From Solirubrobacteraceae bacterium (GTDB taxonomy: Bacteria > Actinomycetota > Thermoleophilia > Solirubrobacterales > Solirubrobacteraceae): 9,728 bases of DNA. Location: contig JAEMSV010000126.1 in assembly GCA_016462625.1 (NCBI GenBank), positions 1 through 9,728 on the forward strand, given 5' to 3'. The notes under the pieces were generated by a model. It was not told where the DNA came from. It saw only the letters and a list, made by a program, of their open reading frames with translations, and made no database searches. Every line of letters starts with the position of its first letter. The stretch's first letter is position 1. This document shows positions 1 to 5,355 of this stretch, piece after piece. The position numbers were made by a program, and so were the translations under genes.

Positions 1-150
1 CGGCTCGTAGTTGCCGGTGCCCGCGCCGACGTTCAGCACGGTCTCGGCGTCCCCGAGCCCCGCGTGGATGAAGGCTGCCAGCCGTGGATCCTCGCGCCGG
101 ACGGTGGCATAGGCGTCGCCGAGGTGGTCGTAGTCCGAGCGCGTCGTCAT
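1..150 (-). CDS. Class I SAM-dependent methyltransferase, N-terminal fragment
   Basis: Only the first 50 codons lie in the window; the rest runs off the left edge. The fragment begins MTTRSDYDHLGDAYATVRRE and reaches VLNVGAGTGNYEP at residues 38-50. That is motif I (the glycine-rich SAM-binding loop after the first beta strand) of Rossmann-fold class I methyltransferases, preceded by the usual YDxxxxxYxxxR N-terminal helix. The substrate cannot be told from this piece. The ATG at 150-148 is the natural start because the fragment has the usual short N-terminal helix length of the family. No Shine-Dalgarno sequence is visible. GATGCTCGC (157-165, minus strand) lies 6 nt upstream of the ATG and resembles the TATGCTCGCGG element upstream of nadC and the HEAT gene, so a short-leader or leaderless transcript is possible. 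The gene is divergent from the tocopherol-cyclase-like gene, with 21 bp between the chosen starts. Confidence 0.85.
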   Translation of the reverse strand, partial: MTTRSDYDHLGDAYATVRREDPRLAAFIHAGLGDAETVLNVGAGTGNYEP

Positions 151-171
151 CAGTGTGCGAGCATCCGAGGC

Positions 172-1215
172 GTGCTCGCCGCATATCGTCGCACGGGGGC
201 GGATCTGCCCTTCGGTGACCCGGTCGGGGCCCACGACGTCGGCTTCGAGGGCTACTTCTGGCGGATCACCCACCCCCGCGACGGCTGGGTCGCGATCGTG
301 ATGCTCGGCGTCAACCGCGACCGGGCCGGCCGGCCGTGGGGGACCGTCGGTCTCGCCGCGCATCCGGGCGGGTTCGTGCGGACGGCGCTGGTCGGCCATG
401 CGGAGGCGGCGCGCCAGGGCCTTCGGGTCCGCGCCGGCGCGACCCGCGCCGACGCGCGGAGCCTGACCATGGACCTCGGCGACGATGCCCGGATCGACCT
501 GCGAATCGCCGAGCCGGTCGCCTGGCCGCGCCGGGCCTTCGGCGGGGTCGGCCTCGCGCATGCCGTGCCGGGGCTCAGCCAGTACTGGCACCCGTACCTC
601 CTCGACGGCACGGCCTCGGGGACGGCGCGCTTCGGCGACCTGGAGCTGGACCTCGCCGGCGCGCGGGTCTACGGCGAGAAGAACTGGGGTGCCGGCGGGT
701 TCCCGGAGCGGTGGTGGTGGGGGCAGGCGCACGGCTTCGCGCGCGACGACGTCTGCGTGGCGTTCGCCGGCGGACGGGCCGGGGTCGGACGGGCGCAGTT
801 CGATGCGACGGCCCTGGTGGTCCGGGTCGGCGACGAGCTCATCCGCATCGTCCGCCCGCTCAGGCCGCTGGACGTACGCGTCGACGACGAGGGCTGGCTG
901 CTGGCCGGGCGGACGGCCCGGCACCGGGTCGAGATGCGCGGCCACGCCAACGGCACGCCGCCGCACCTGCTCCCCGTGCCGCTCCCCGCCGACCGCCGGC
1001 ATCTTGAGGGCGCCGCTGCGCAGCACCTCGCGGGCGAGGTCGAGCTCCGCGTCCTCCGCGGCAGGCGGACGCTCTTCGAGGGCACGTCACGCCTCGCCGG
1101 CCTCGAACGCTCCACCCCCGCGGCGTTGAACGTCACATCGGCGCCCCTCTGGGGGCACCGATCGGACGTTCAAGGGGATGGGGCCGTCTTGGCGCCCGCG
1201 TCGACCAGCAGCTGA
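172..1215 (+). CDS. Tocopherol cyclase family (lipocalin-like beta-barrel) protein
   Basis: The 347-residue product matches the motif pattern I know for the tocopherol cyclase (VTE1-like) family. It has FEGYFWRI (residues 25-32), YWHPYLL (138-144), YGEKNWGAGGFPERWWWGQ (167-185) and a late GHANGTPPHLLPVPL stretch (258-271). In plants and cyanobacteria the family closes the chromanol ring; bacterial homologues outside phototrophs are largely uncharacterised, so only family membership is claimed. No signal peptide or membrane helix is seen. The GTG at 172 is the only sensible start, because anything further upstream runs antisense into the methyltransferase. GAGG at 167-170 is too close to it to be an ideal ribosome site. 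The last 29 or so residues read through the terminator-like repeat at 1126-1173 and overlap the 3' end of the ankyrin gene by 46 bp. The real end may be near 1129 if the C run at 1115-1119 has one extra base. Confidence 0.72.
   Translation: MLAAYRRTGADLPFGDPVGAHDVGFEGYFWRITHPRDGWVAIVMLGVNRDRAGRPWGTVGLAAHPGGFVRTALVGHAEAARQGLRVRAGATRADARSLTMDLGDDARIDLRIAEPVAWPRRAFGGVGLAHAVPGLSQYWHPYLLDGTASGTARFGDLELDLAGARVYGEKNWGAGGFPERWWWGQAHGFARDDVCVAFAGGRAGVGRAQFDATALVVRVGDELIRIVRPLRPLDVRVDDEGWLLAGRTARHRVEMRGHANGTPPHLLPVPLPADRRHLEGAAAQHLAGEVELRVLRGRRTLFEGTSRLAGLERSTPAALNVTSAPLWGHRSDVQGDGAVLAPASTSS
1126..1173. terminator. Bidirectional terminator-like hairpin between convergent genes
   Basis: A 48-bp imperfect inverted repeat. 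The outer arm TTGAACGTC (1126-1134) pairs perfectly with GACGTTCAA (1165-1173). After a 2x2 mismatch, ATCGG (1137-1141) pairs with CCGAT (1158-1162). One C/A mismatch is followed by GCCCC (1143-1147) with GGGGC (1152-1156), closed by a TCTG loop. There is no T-tract on either side. It sits exactly where the plus-strand cyclase-like gene and the minus-strand ankyrin gene converge. Each outer arm carries a TGA: 1127-1129 on plus, out of frame with the cyclase-like gene, and 1172-1170 on minus, which is the ankyrin stop codon. Confidence 0.75.
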
Positions 1216-1550
1216 ACGAGCTCCGGGTCGGTGGCCCCGTGGAGCGCGGAGGACTGGCCGGACGCATCGTGGAACGTCGCGTTGGGGTCCGCGCCCTGCG
1301 CGAGCAGGTCGCGGGCCAGGTCCACGCAGTCGAAGCAGGAGTACGCGACGTACAGGAGCGGCTCCCAGCCGAGCGGTCCCGTCTGTGCGTGGACGTCGCC
1401 GTGCCATTCCTCGCCGCGGATGAGCCGGACCCACTCGTTGTCGGCGATCTCCGGGTGCGCGTCGAGGATCCGGCGCGCGTCGTCCTCGTGGCCTGACGTC
1501 GCGGCCAGCGCGAACTCCGCGACCGGCGCTGGGGGATGGTGCCCGGTCAT
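1170..1550 (-). CDS. Small ankyrin-repeat protein
   Basis: A 126-residue protein with ankyrin-type helix-turn-helix units. Residues 9-36 (EFALAATSGHEDDARRILDAHPE) form a first degenerate repeat. LLYVAYSCFDCVDLARDLLAQGADPNATFHD (65-95) is a clear repeat with the canonical LLxxGADPN end. ALHGATDPELVQLLVDAGAKT (102-122) is a shortened C-terminal cap. Ankyrin repeats bind proteins; no catalytic residues are evident, and there is no signal peptide or membrane segment, so it is probably cytoplasmic. The ATG at 1550-1548 overlaps the stop codon of the SRPBCC-like gene (ATGA), with AGGG 7 nt upstream, so the two are probably translationally coupled. Longer in-frame starts would run well into the upstream gene and add arginine-rich, non-native-looking sequence. 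The stop codon lies in the outer arm of the 1126-1173 hairpin. The binding partner is unknown. Confidence 0.88.
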   Translation of the reverse strand: MTGHHPPAPVAEFALAATSGHEDDARRILDAHPEIADNEWVRLIRGEEWHGDVHAQTGPLGWEPLLYVAYSCFDCVDLARDLLAQGADPNATFHDASGQSSALHGATDPELVQLLVDAGAKTAPSP

Positions 1551-2122
1551 GCCGTCGCCCTGGCGTTGGCCAGCGCCAGCGGCTCGGCGCCGATGAGCCG
1601 CTCGAACGGCCCGACCGCGAGCCACAGCGGCCGCAGGCGGAACGACGCGCGCGCGTCGACGGGCTGGACTCGCGCCTCGCTGCAGAGCGCGGTTCCGCCG
1701 TCCGTCTCCTCGACCCAGTGGGCGAACGCGACGCGCACCGTCCCCGCGACGTCCCAGTCCAGGAACGCAGCAAGATCACGCAGCTCGGGGTAGTCGCGCG
1801 TCAGGGTCCAGATCCGCCCGCACAGGCCCGAGACGGACCAGCCCGGCCCGTCCTGGAGGACGACGAAGGGCGCGCGCGCGAAGAGCTCCGCGTAGGGGAG
1901 CTCGGGCGGAGTCCCCGGGATCCGCCAGCGGATGAGGCGCCCGAGCGCGCGCGTGTCGGACAGGCGGACCTCCTGTGCGGCGGCCCAGAGCGCCTCGGGG
2001 GACGCGGTCGACGCCCGCCGGTGCCGGGTCCGGATCGCGGGCTTGGGCAGCCACGCCTCCAGTCGCTCGGGCGCAGCGGTGGGCTGGGTGGTCGGGACGG
2101 CGGCACGGGGCACGTTGGGCAT
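1547..2122 (-). CDS. Hypothetical protein, probable SRPBCC/START-like fold
   Basis: A 191-residue protein with no signal peptide or membrane segment. The pattern is that of small SRPBCC-superfamily (polyketide-cyclase/START-like) proteins of actinobacteria: STASPEALWAAAQEVRLSD (residues 38-56) as the first strand and helix, a central PFVVLQDGPGWSVSGLCGRIW (85-105), then VRVAFAHWVEETDGGTALCSEARVQPVD (129-156) as paired strands and an amphipathic final helix (about 168-190). These folds bind hydrophobic ligands, but no ligand can be named. The first 20 or so residues are proline/alanine-rich and look dispensable. The ATG at 2122-2120 directly abuts an in-frame ATG of nadC on the other strand (CATATG), leaving no room for a promoter. 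The true start may therefore lie further inside, for instance the GTG at 2113. It is the first gene of a coupled pair with the ankyrin gene. Coding confidence is high; the fold assignment is tentative. Confidence 0.75.
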   Translation of the reverse strand: MPNVPRAAVPTTQPTAAPERLEAWLPKPAIRTRHRRASTASPEALWAAAQEVRLSDTRALGRLIRWRIPGTPPELPYAELFARAPFVVLQDGPGWSVSGLCGRIWTLTRDYPELRDLAAFLDWDVAGTVRVAFAHWVEETDGGTALCSEARVQPVDARASFRLRPLWLAVGPFERLIGAEPLALANARATA

Positions 2123-2132
2123 ATGCTCGCGG
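2122..2132 (+). promoter_or_regulatory. Putative -10 region of nadCA (TATGCT)
   Basis: TATGCTCGCGG ends 5 nt before the chosen nadC ATG. TATGCT fits the actinobacterial TAnnnT -10 pattern. The same 11 bases lie 4 nt before the HEAT-repeat start (4156-4166), which supports a shared core element. No good -35 box is visible 16-18 nt upstream. The predicted transcript would have a very short leader or none. Confidence 0.4.
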
Positions 2133-2137
2133 ACCCC

Positions 2138-2977
2138 ATGCCGCTCGACAACGCCTACCTGTCAGATCTCGTCGATCGCGCCCTGGCCGAGGACGTCGGC
2201 ACCGGCGACGTGACGAGCCTCGCGACCGTCCCCGACGGCACCCGCGCCACCGCCCGCATCACCCAGAAGGCTCCGGGCGTCGTCTACGGGCTGGATGTCG
2301 CCGAGCTCGTCTTCCTCCGCTGTGATCCCGAGGTCCGGCTGGAGCGGCTCGGCCCCGAAGGCGCATGGCGCGAGGACGGTCCGGTCCTCGCCATCGACGG
2401 TGACGCGCGCGCCCTGCTCACGGCCGAGCGCACCGCGCTGAACTTCCTCGGGCACCTGTCCGGCATCGCCACGCTGACGGCGCGCTGCGTGCGCGAAGTC
2501 GACGGCACGCGCGCCAAGATCCTCGACACCCGCAAGACGACACCCGGTCTGCGGCTCCTCGAGAAGGCCGCGGTCGTCGCCGGGGGCGGACACAACCACC
2601 GCATCGGGCTCTACGACGAGATCCTGATCAAGGAGAACCACGCCGCGATGGCCGGTGGCGTCGGCCCCGCGATCCAGGCCGCGCGCGCCATGTTCCCCGA
2701 CCTGCCGCTCGAGGCCGAGTGCGAGACGATCGAGGAGGTCCGCGAGGCTCTGGAGGCCGGTGCGACGCGGCTGCTCCTGGACAACATGGACCCGCCCACG
2801 CTGAAGGCCGTCGTCGACGAGGTCGCAGGTCGCGCGACCCTCGAGGCGAGTGGTGGCATGACCCGCGAGACGCTCAAGGCCCACGCGGAGAGCGGGATAG
2901 ACTGGATCTCGATCGGCGCGCTGACGCATTCGGCGCCGACGCTGGATTTGTCCCTCCTCTTGGAGCCGCTGCGATGA
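2138..2977 (+). CDS. nadC: Nicotinate-nucleotide pyrophosphorylase (carboxylating), quinolinate phosphoribosyltransferase
   Basis: Catalyses quinolinate + PRPP to nicotinate mononucleotide, CO2 and pyrophosphate, the third step of de novo NAD synthesis, in the cytosol. The 279 residues are full length for the family. Visible hallmarks are LVDRALAEDVGTGDVTS near the N-terminus, ERTALNFLGHLSGIAT, DTRKTTPG (130-137; substrate-binding Arg/Lys), GGGHNHR (149-155), LIKENH (163-168), AECET, LLLDNM and the C-terminal LEASGGMT and ISIGALTH phosphate-binding loops. All catalytic motifs are present. The ATG at 2138 is preferred because the ATG at 2123 lies inside the putative -10 element; the alternative would add five residues. 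No Shine-Dalgarno sequence precedes it. The stop overlaps the nadA start (ATGA), so the two genes form an operon. nadB, often the neighbouring gene, is not upstream: the upstream gene is a divergent, unrelated one. Confidence 0.96.
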   Translation: MPLDNAYLSDLVDRALAEDVGTGDVTSLATVPDGTRATARITQKAPGVVYGLDVAELVFLRCDPEVRLERLGPEGAWREDGPVLAIDGDARALLTAERTALNFLGHLSGIATLTARCVREVDGTRAKILDTRKTTPGLRLLEKAAVVAGGGHNHRIGLYDEILIKENHAAMAGGVGPAIQAARAMFPDLPLEAECETIEEVREALEAGATRLLLDNMDPPTLKAVVDEVAGRATLEASGGMTRETLKAHAESGIDWISIGALTHSAPTLDLSLLLEPLR

Positions 2978-3993
2978 AGCTGCCCATGGCCCCCACGTCC
3001 TCCGCCGCCGAGCCGATCGAGCTCTACGACAAGCGGGCCCTCTCCGAGGAGGTGCGTGCCCTGGCCAAGGAGCGCGACGCCGTGATCCTCGCGCACAACT
3101 ACCAGGTGCCCGACATCCAGGACGTCGCCGATTACGTCGGCGATTCGCTGGGCCTGTCGCGCCAGGCGGCCGCCGCTGACGCCAGCGTCATCGCATTCTG
3201 CGGCGTGCACTTCATGGCCGAGACGGCTTCGGTGCTCTCGCCGGAGAAGACCGTGCTCATCCCCGATCTCGACGCCGGGTGCTCGCTCGCCGACTCGATC
3301 ACGCCCGAGCAGCTCTCGGACTGGCAGGCCAAGTACCCCGGTGCGGTCACGGTGATGTACGTCAACACCACCGCCGAGGTGAAGGCGATCACCGACTACT
3401 GCGTCACGTCGGCCAACGCCGTCAACGTCGTCGCCCACATCCTCGAGGAGCACGGCGCCGACACGGAGATCCTCTTCGGCCCGGACATGTTCCTCGGCGC
3501 GTACGTCGAGAAGACGCTCGGGCTGCACGAGCGCGGCGGCTTCCACATCTGGGATGGCGAGTGCCACGTGCACGCCGGCATCCGCCCGACGGATATCACG
3601 AAGATCCGCGGCGAGCACCCCGATGCCGACTTCCTGATCCACCCGGAGTGCGGGTGCGTGACCTCGGTCATGGAGTACGTCGCGTCGGGTGACGTCTCCT
3701 CGGAGGGCGTGCACATGCTGTCGACCGGCGGCATGCTCGACTACGCCGAGCGCCATCCCGACCGCGAGGCGATCGTTGCCACGGAGACCGGCATGCTCTA
3801 CCCGATGCAGAAGGTTGCGCCGGGTGCGTCGCTGATCCCGGCGAACCCGCGGGCGGAGTGCGTGTACATGAAGATGATCACGCTCCCGAAGCTGCGCGAC
3901 AGTCTGCGGGACCTGCGCTACGAGGTGAAGGTCCCGGCGGACATCGCCGAGCGCGCCCGGGTGCCGATCGAGCGCATGGTCGCGATTTCCTGA
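2974..3993 (+). CDS. nadA: Quinolinate synthase, [4Fe-4S] enzyme
   Basis: Condenses iminoaspartate with dihydroxyacetone phosphate to give quinolinate, the substrate of NadC. The 339 residues are full length. Visible motifs are ILAHNYQVPDIQDVADYVGDS (38-58), FCGVHFMAETASVLSPEKTV (75-94), VMYVNTTAEVKA, a CVTSANAV loop (143-150), FGPDMFLG (168-175), WDGECHVH (193-200), HPEC (223-226), STGGM (250-254) and the C-terminal PRAECVYMKM (292-301). Aligned from memory with the E. coli enzyme, the three cluster ligands should be C103 (DAGCS), C197 (GECHVH) and C296 (AECVYM). C76, C143, C226 and C228 are additional cysteines. The start ATG overlaps the nadC stop and has a good GGAG 8 nt upstream. The gene ends just before a hairpin-rich region that probably terminates the operon. 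Confidence 0.97.
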   Translation: MKLPMAPTSSAAEPIELYDKRALSEEVRALAKERDAVILAHNYQVPDIQDVADYVGDSLGLSRQAAAADASVIAFCGVHFMAETASVLSPEKTVLIPDLDAGCSLADSITPEQLSDWQAKYPGAVTVMYVNTTAEVKAITDYCVTSANAVNVVAHILEEHGADTEILFGPDMFLGAYVEKTLGLHERGGFHIWDGECHVHAGIRPTDITKIRGEHPDADFLIHPECGCVTSVMEYVASGDVSSEGVHMLSTGGMLDYAERHPDREAIVATETGMLYPMQKVAPGASLIPANPRAECVYMKMITLPKLRDSLRDLRYEVKVPADIAERARVPIERMVAIS

Positions 3994-4000
3994 CCGAACG

Positions 4001-4046
4001 ATCCGGGCGTTGTGAACGAGATTCACGACGGCCCGGATTCCGGGCC
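4001..4046 (+). terminator. Probable nadCA terminator with two mutually exclusive hairpins
   Basis: ATCCGGGCGTTGTGAA (4001-4016) pairs with 4022-4038 around a CGAGA loop. This forms a 16-bp stem with one G:U pair and a single bulged G at 4030. The downstream half can instead form a second perfect hairpin, GGCCCGG-ATT-CCGGGCC (4030-4046). The two share bases and cannot coexist. Only TTGCGT follows rather than a run of T, so this would be a weak or T-poor terminator. It begins 7 bp after the nadA stop codon. Confidence 0.65.
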
Positions 4047-4101
4047 TTGCGTCGCAAAAGGCCAGCAGCCGTCGACCTTCCACATAGGCGTACGGTGTAC
4101 C

Positions 4102-4114
4102 TGAACCCGGTTCA
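4102..4114. promoter_or_regulatory. 13-bp palindrome TGAACCCGGTTCA, candidate operator
   Basis: A perfect dyad TGAACC-C-GGTTCA lies 17 bp upstream of the putative -35 box of the HEAT gene. It is AT-flanked in otherwise GC-rich DNA, and its half-sites recur with identical spacing at 4013-4025 (TGAAcgagaTTCA). Its placement would suit an activator or an upstream repressor site. The cognate protein is not identifiable from the window. Confidence 0.4.
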
Positions 4115-4131
4115 CTTCGCCGGTCAGGGCC

Positions 4132-4161
4132 TTGAGTGATCGTGGTACGGGAGCGTATGCT
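4132..4161 (+). promoter_or_regulatory. Putative sigma-70-type promoter of the HEAT-repeat gene
   Basis: TTGAGT (4132-4137) and TATGCT (4156-4161) are separated by 18 bp. The ATG follows the -10 by only 9 nt and no Shine-Dalgarno sequence intervenes. The mRNA is therefore probably leaderless or nearly so, as is common in actinobacteria. The -10 context TATGCTCGCGG is identical to that before nadC. Confidence 0.6.
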
Positions 4162-4170
4162 CGCGGCGCG

Positions 4171-5127
4171 ATGCGACACCTCACGCTCATCCAAGGAGGG
4201 CGCGGCTCAGGACCTGATCCCGAGTCGGCCCCGACCGGGTCCGGGTTCGACGTCTGGCTCGAGCGGGCGGCACCCGAGCTGCGCGTCTCGGTGGCGGGCT
4301 GGCTGGCCGGCTACACGAGCACGGGCCGCGCGCGCATCGCCCATGACCTCTCGCCCGTCGCGGCGACCTGTCTGTTCGACGAGCAGGCGCTGTGCGGCGC
4401 CCTCACGGTCGCGACGCCTTCGGTGCTCGCCGGCGCGATCTGCCAGCTGCTCGGCCTCGCCGGCGACCCCGACGTCTCTGTGCCCGCGCTGACCCCGATC
4501 CTGGGCGCCGCACCGTCGACTCGCGTGCGCATGCACGCCGCAGGAGCCCTGGCGCGGCTGGGCGGCGACGATGCGCGGCGCGCCCTGGTCACCGCCCTCA
4601 ACGACGATCCCGACGACGACGTTCGGGCTCGCGCGGCGCGTGCGCTCGGAGGCCTGGGAGGCCGGCGCGCCGCGTCGTCGCTCTGCGCGGTGCTCGCGGA
4701 CCCGGGTGCCCCCGGGTGCGTGCGGGGGGAGGCCGCCGAGGCGCTTGGCGTGATGGGCATGCGCTCAGCCACCCCGGCGCTCATCCGCGCGCTCCGCGAC
4801 TCCGACCCCGATGTCTGCATCGGCGCGGCCACCGCGCTCGGGCTCATCGGCGAGCTCGCAGCGGTGCCGGAGCTGGAGCGGCTGGCCTCCGACGATCGCG
4901 TGGTGCGCGACCTCGGCACGGTCGGCGAGTGCGCGGTCGCCGCGATCACGGACATCCGCCAGCGCGCGCTTCCCGAGCGCGGGCTATCCGTCGTCCCCGA
5001 GGAGGTCGATCCCGTCGCGGACGGCTCCCCGGACCCGCGTGAGCTGGTCGACCTTCCGATCGAGCTCCGGCGGGGTGTAGCAGTGGACCTCGGCGGGACC
5101 GCGCATCTCGCGGATGTCCCACAGTGA
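4171..5127 (+). CDS. HEAT-repeat (PBS-lyase-type) protein
   Basis: 318 residues. After a short polar N-terminus, residues 26-100 form an alpha-helical region (FDVWLERAAPELRVSVAGWL and following). Three clear HEAT/PBS-lyase repeats cover about 116-225: TRVRMHAAGALARLGGDDA, DDVRARAARALGGLGGRRA, and a third containing CVRGEAAEALGVMGMRSATP. A further one, DVCIGAATALGLIGELAAVP, runs to about 233. The repeats form a solenoid usually used for protein binding, so this is most likely a cytoplasmic scaffold or adaptor; no enzymatic motif is seen. The ATG at 4171 follows a promoter-like element directly. An in-frame TTG at 4132 is a weaker alternative because it coincides with the putative -35 box. Residues 272-318 are proline/aspartate-rich, unlike the repeats, and are antisense to the end of the nucleotidyltransferase-like gene (144-bp overlap). 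The gene stands alone on its strand. Confidence 0.87.
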   Translation: MRHLTLIQGGRGSGPDPESAPTGSGFDVWLERAAPELRVSVAGWLAGYTSTGRARIAHDLSPVAATCLFDEQALCGALTVATPSVLAGAICQLLGLAGDPDVSVPALTPILGAAPSTRVRMHAAGALARLGGDDARRALVTALNDDPDDDVRARAARALGGLGGRRAASSLCAVLADPGAPGCVRGEAAEALGVMGMRSATPALIRALRDSDPDVCIGAATALGLIGELAAVPELERLASDDRVVRDLGTVGECAVAAITDIRQRALPERGLSVVPEEVDPVADGSPDPRELVDLPIELRRGVAVDLGGTAHLADVPQ

Positions 5128-5355
5128 CCCGCACTGGTGCACGCGCTCCAGCCAGGACACGCCGTCGAAGTGCTCGCTGACGAGCACCACAACGTACTCA
5201 GGCCCACGTTCGCGCTGAGGGCCCGCGCCCCGCGCATCGGCGAGCCGCGCGCCGCCCAGGTAGGCGCCGCTGAGCTCCCAGCGATCGGCGACGCGGCGCA
5301 AGTAGCGCCGCAGCTCCGGGACGTTCAGCTGAGCTAGGGGGTCGTCAGAACTCAT
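4984..5355 (-). CDS. Small degenerate nucleotidyltransferase-like protein
   Basis: 123 residues, last gene of the minus-strand operon. After an N-terminal helix (LRRYLRRVADRWELSGAYL, 15-33), LGGARLADARG (33-43) resembles the GSxAxG loop of the minimal (MNT-type) nucleotidyltransferase fold. PEYVVVLVSE (52-61) occupies the place of the SDxDLLV metal-binding strand. The rest (FDGVSWLERVHQCGSLWD, then VHCYTPPELDRKV and RGAVRDGIDLL) follows the usual second half of such proteins (LW...PVDVxxYTPEE...A...GixL). The GS dipeptide and the DxD aspartates are absent, so it is probably not catalytically active in the classical way. The assignment is pattern-based and tentative. The ATG at 5355 lies inside the end of the M16 gene (11-bp overlap). 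Its 3' third is antisense to the HEAT-repeat gene. Confidence 0.7.
   Translation of the reverse strand: MSSDDPLAQLNVPELRRYLRRVADRWELSGAYLGGARLADARGAGPQRERGPEYVVVLVSEHFDGVSWLERVHQCGSLWDIREMRGPAEVHCYTPPELDRKVDQLTRVRGAVRDGIDLLGDDG

Noticed and set aside
1718..2137. Upstream in-frame extension of nadC
   Set aside because: Antisense to the SRPBCC-like gene, and gives a non-family N-terminus; NadC begins near 2138.
2611..4194. 527-codon minus-strand open frame across nadC-nadA
   Set aside because: Shadow of the unmistakable nadA and nadC genes; Arg/His/Val-rich with no recognisable domain.
4701..4720. Tandem CCCGGGTGC repeat within the HEAT gene
   Set aside because: Two adjacent copies encode a DPGAPG turn between HEAT repeats. 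The frame is intact and repeat lengths vary little, so it is probably composition-driven.
5150..5180. BolA-like string (FDGVSWLERVHQ) in the small operon-end protein
   Set aside because: The match is only to a short FEGxxxxER pattern; the rest of the protein does not follow BolA and fits a nucleotidyltransferase-like layout better.
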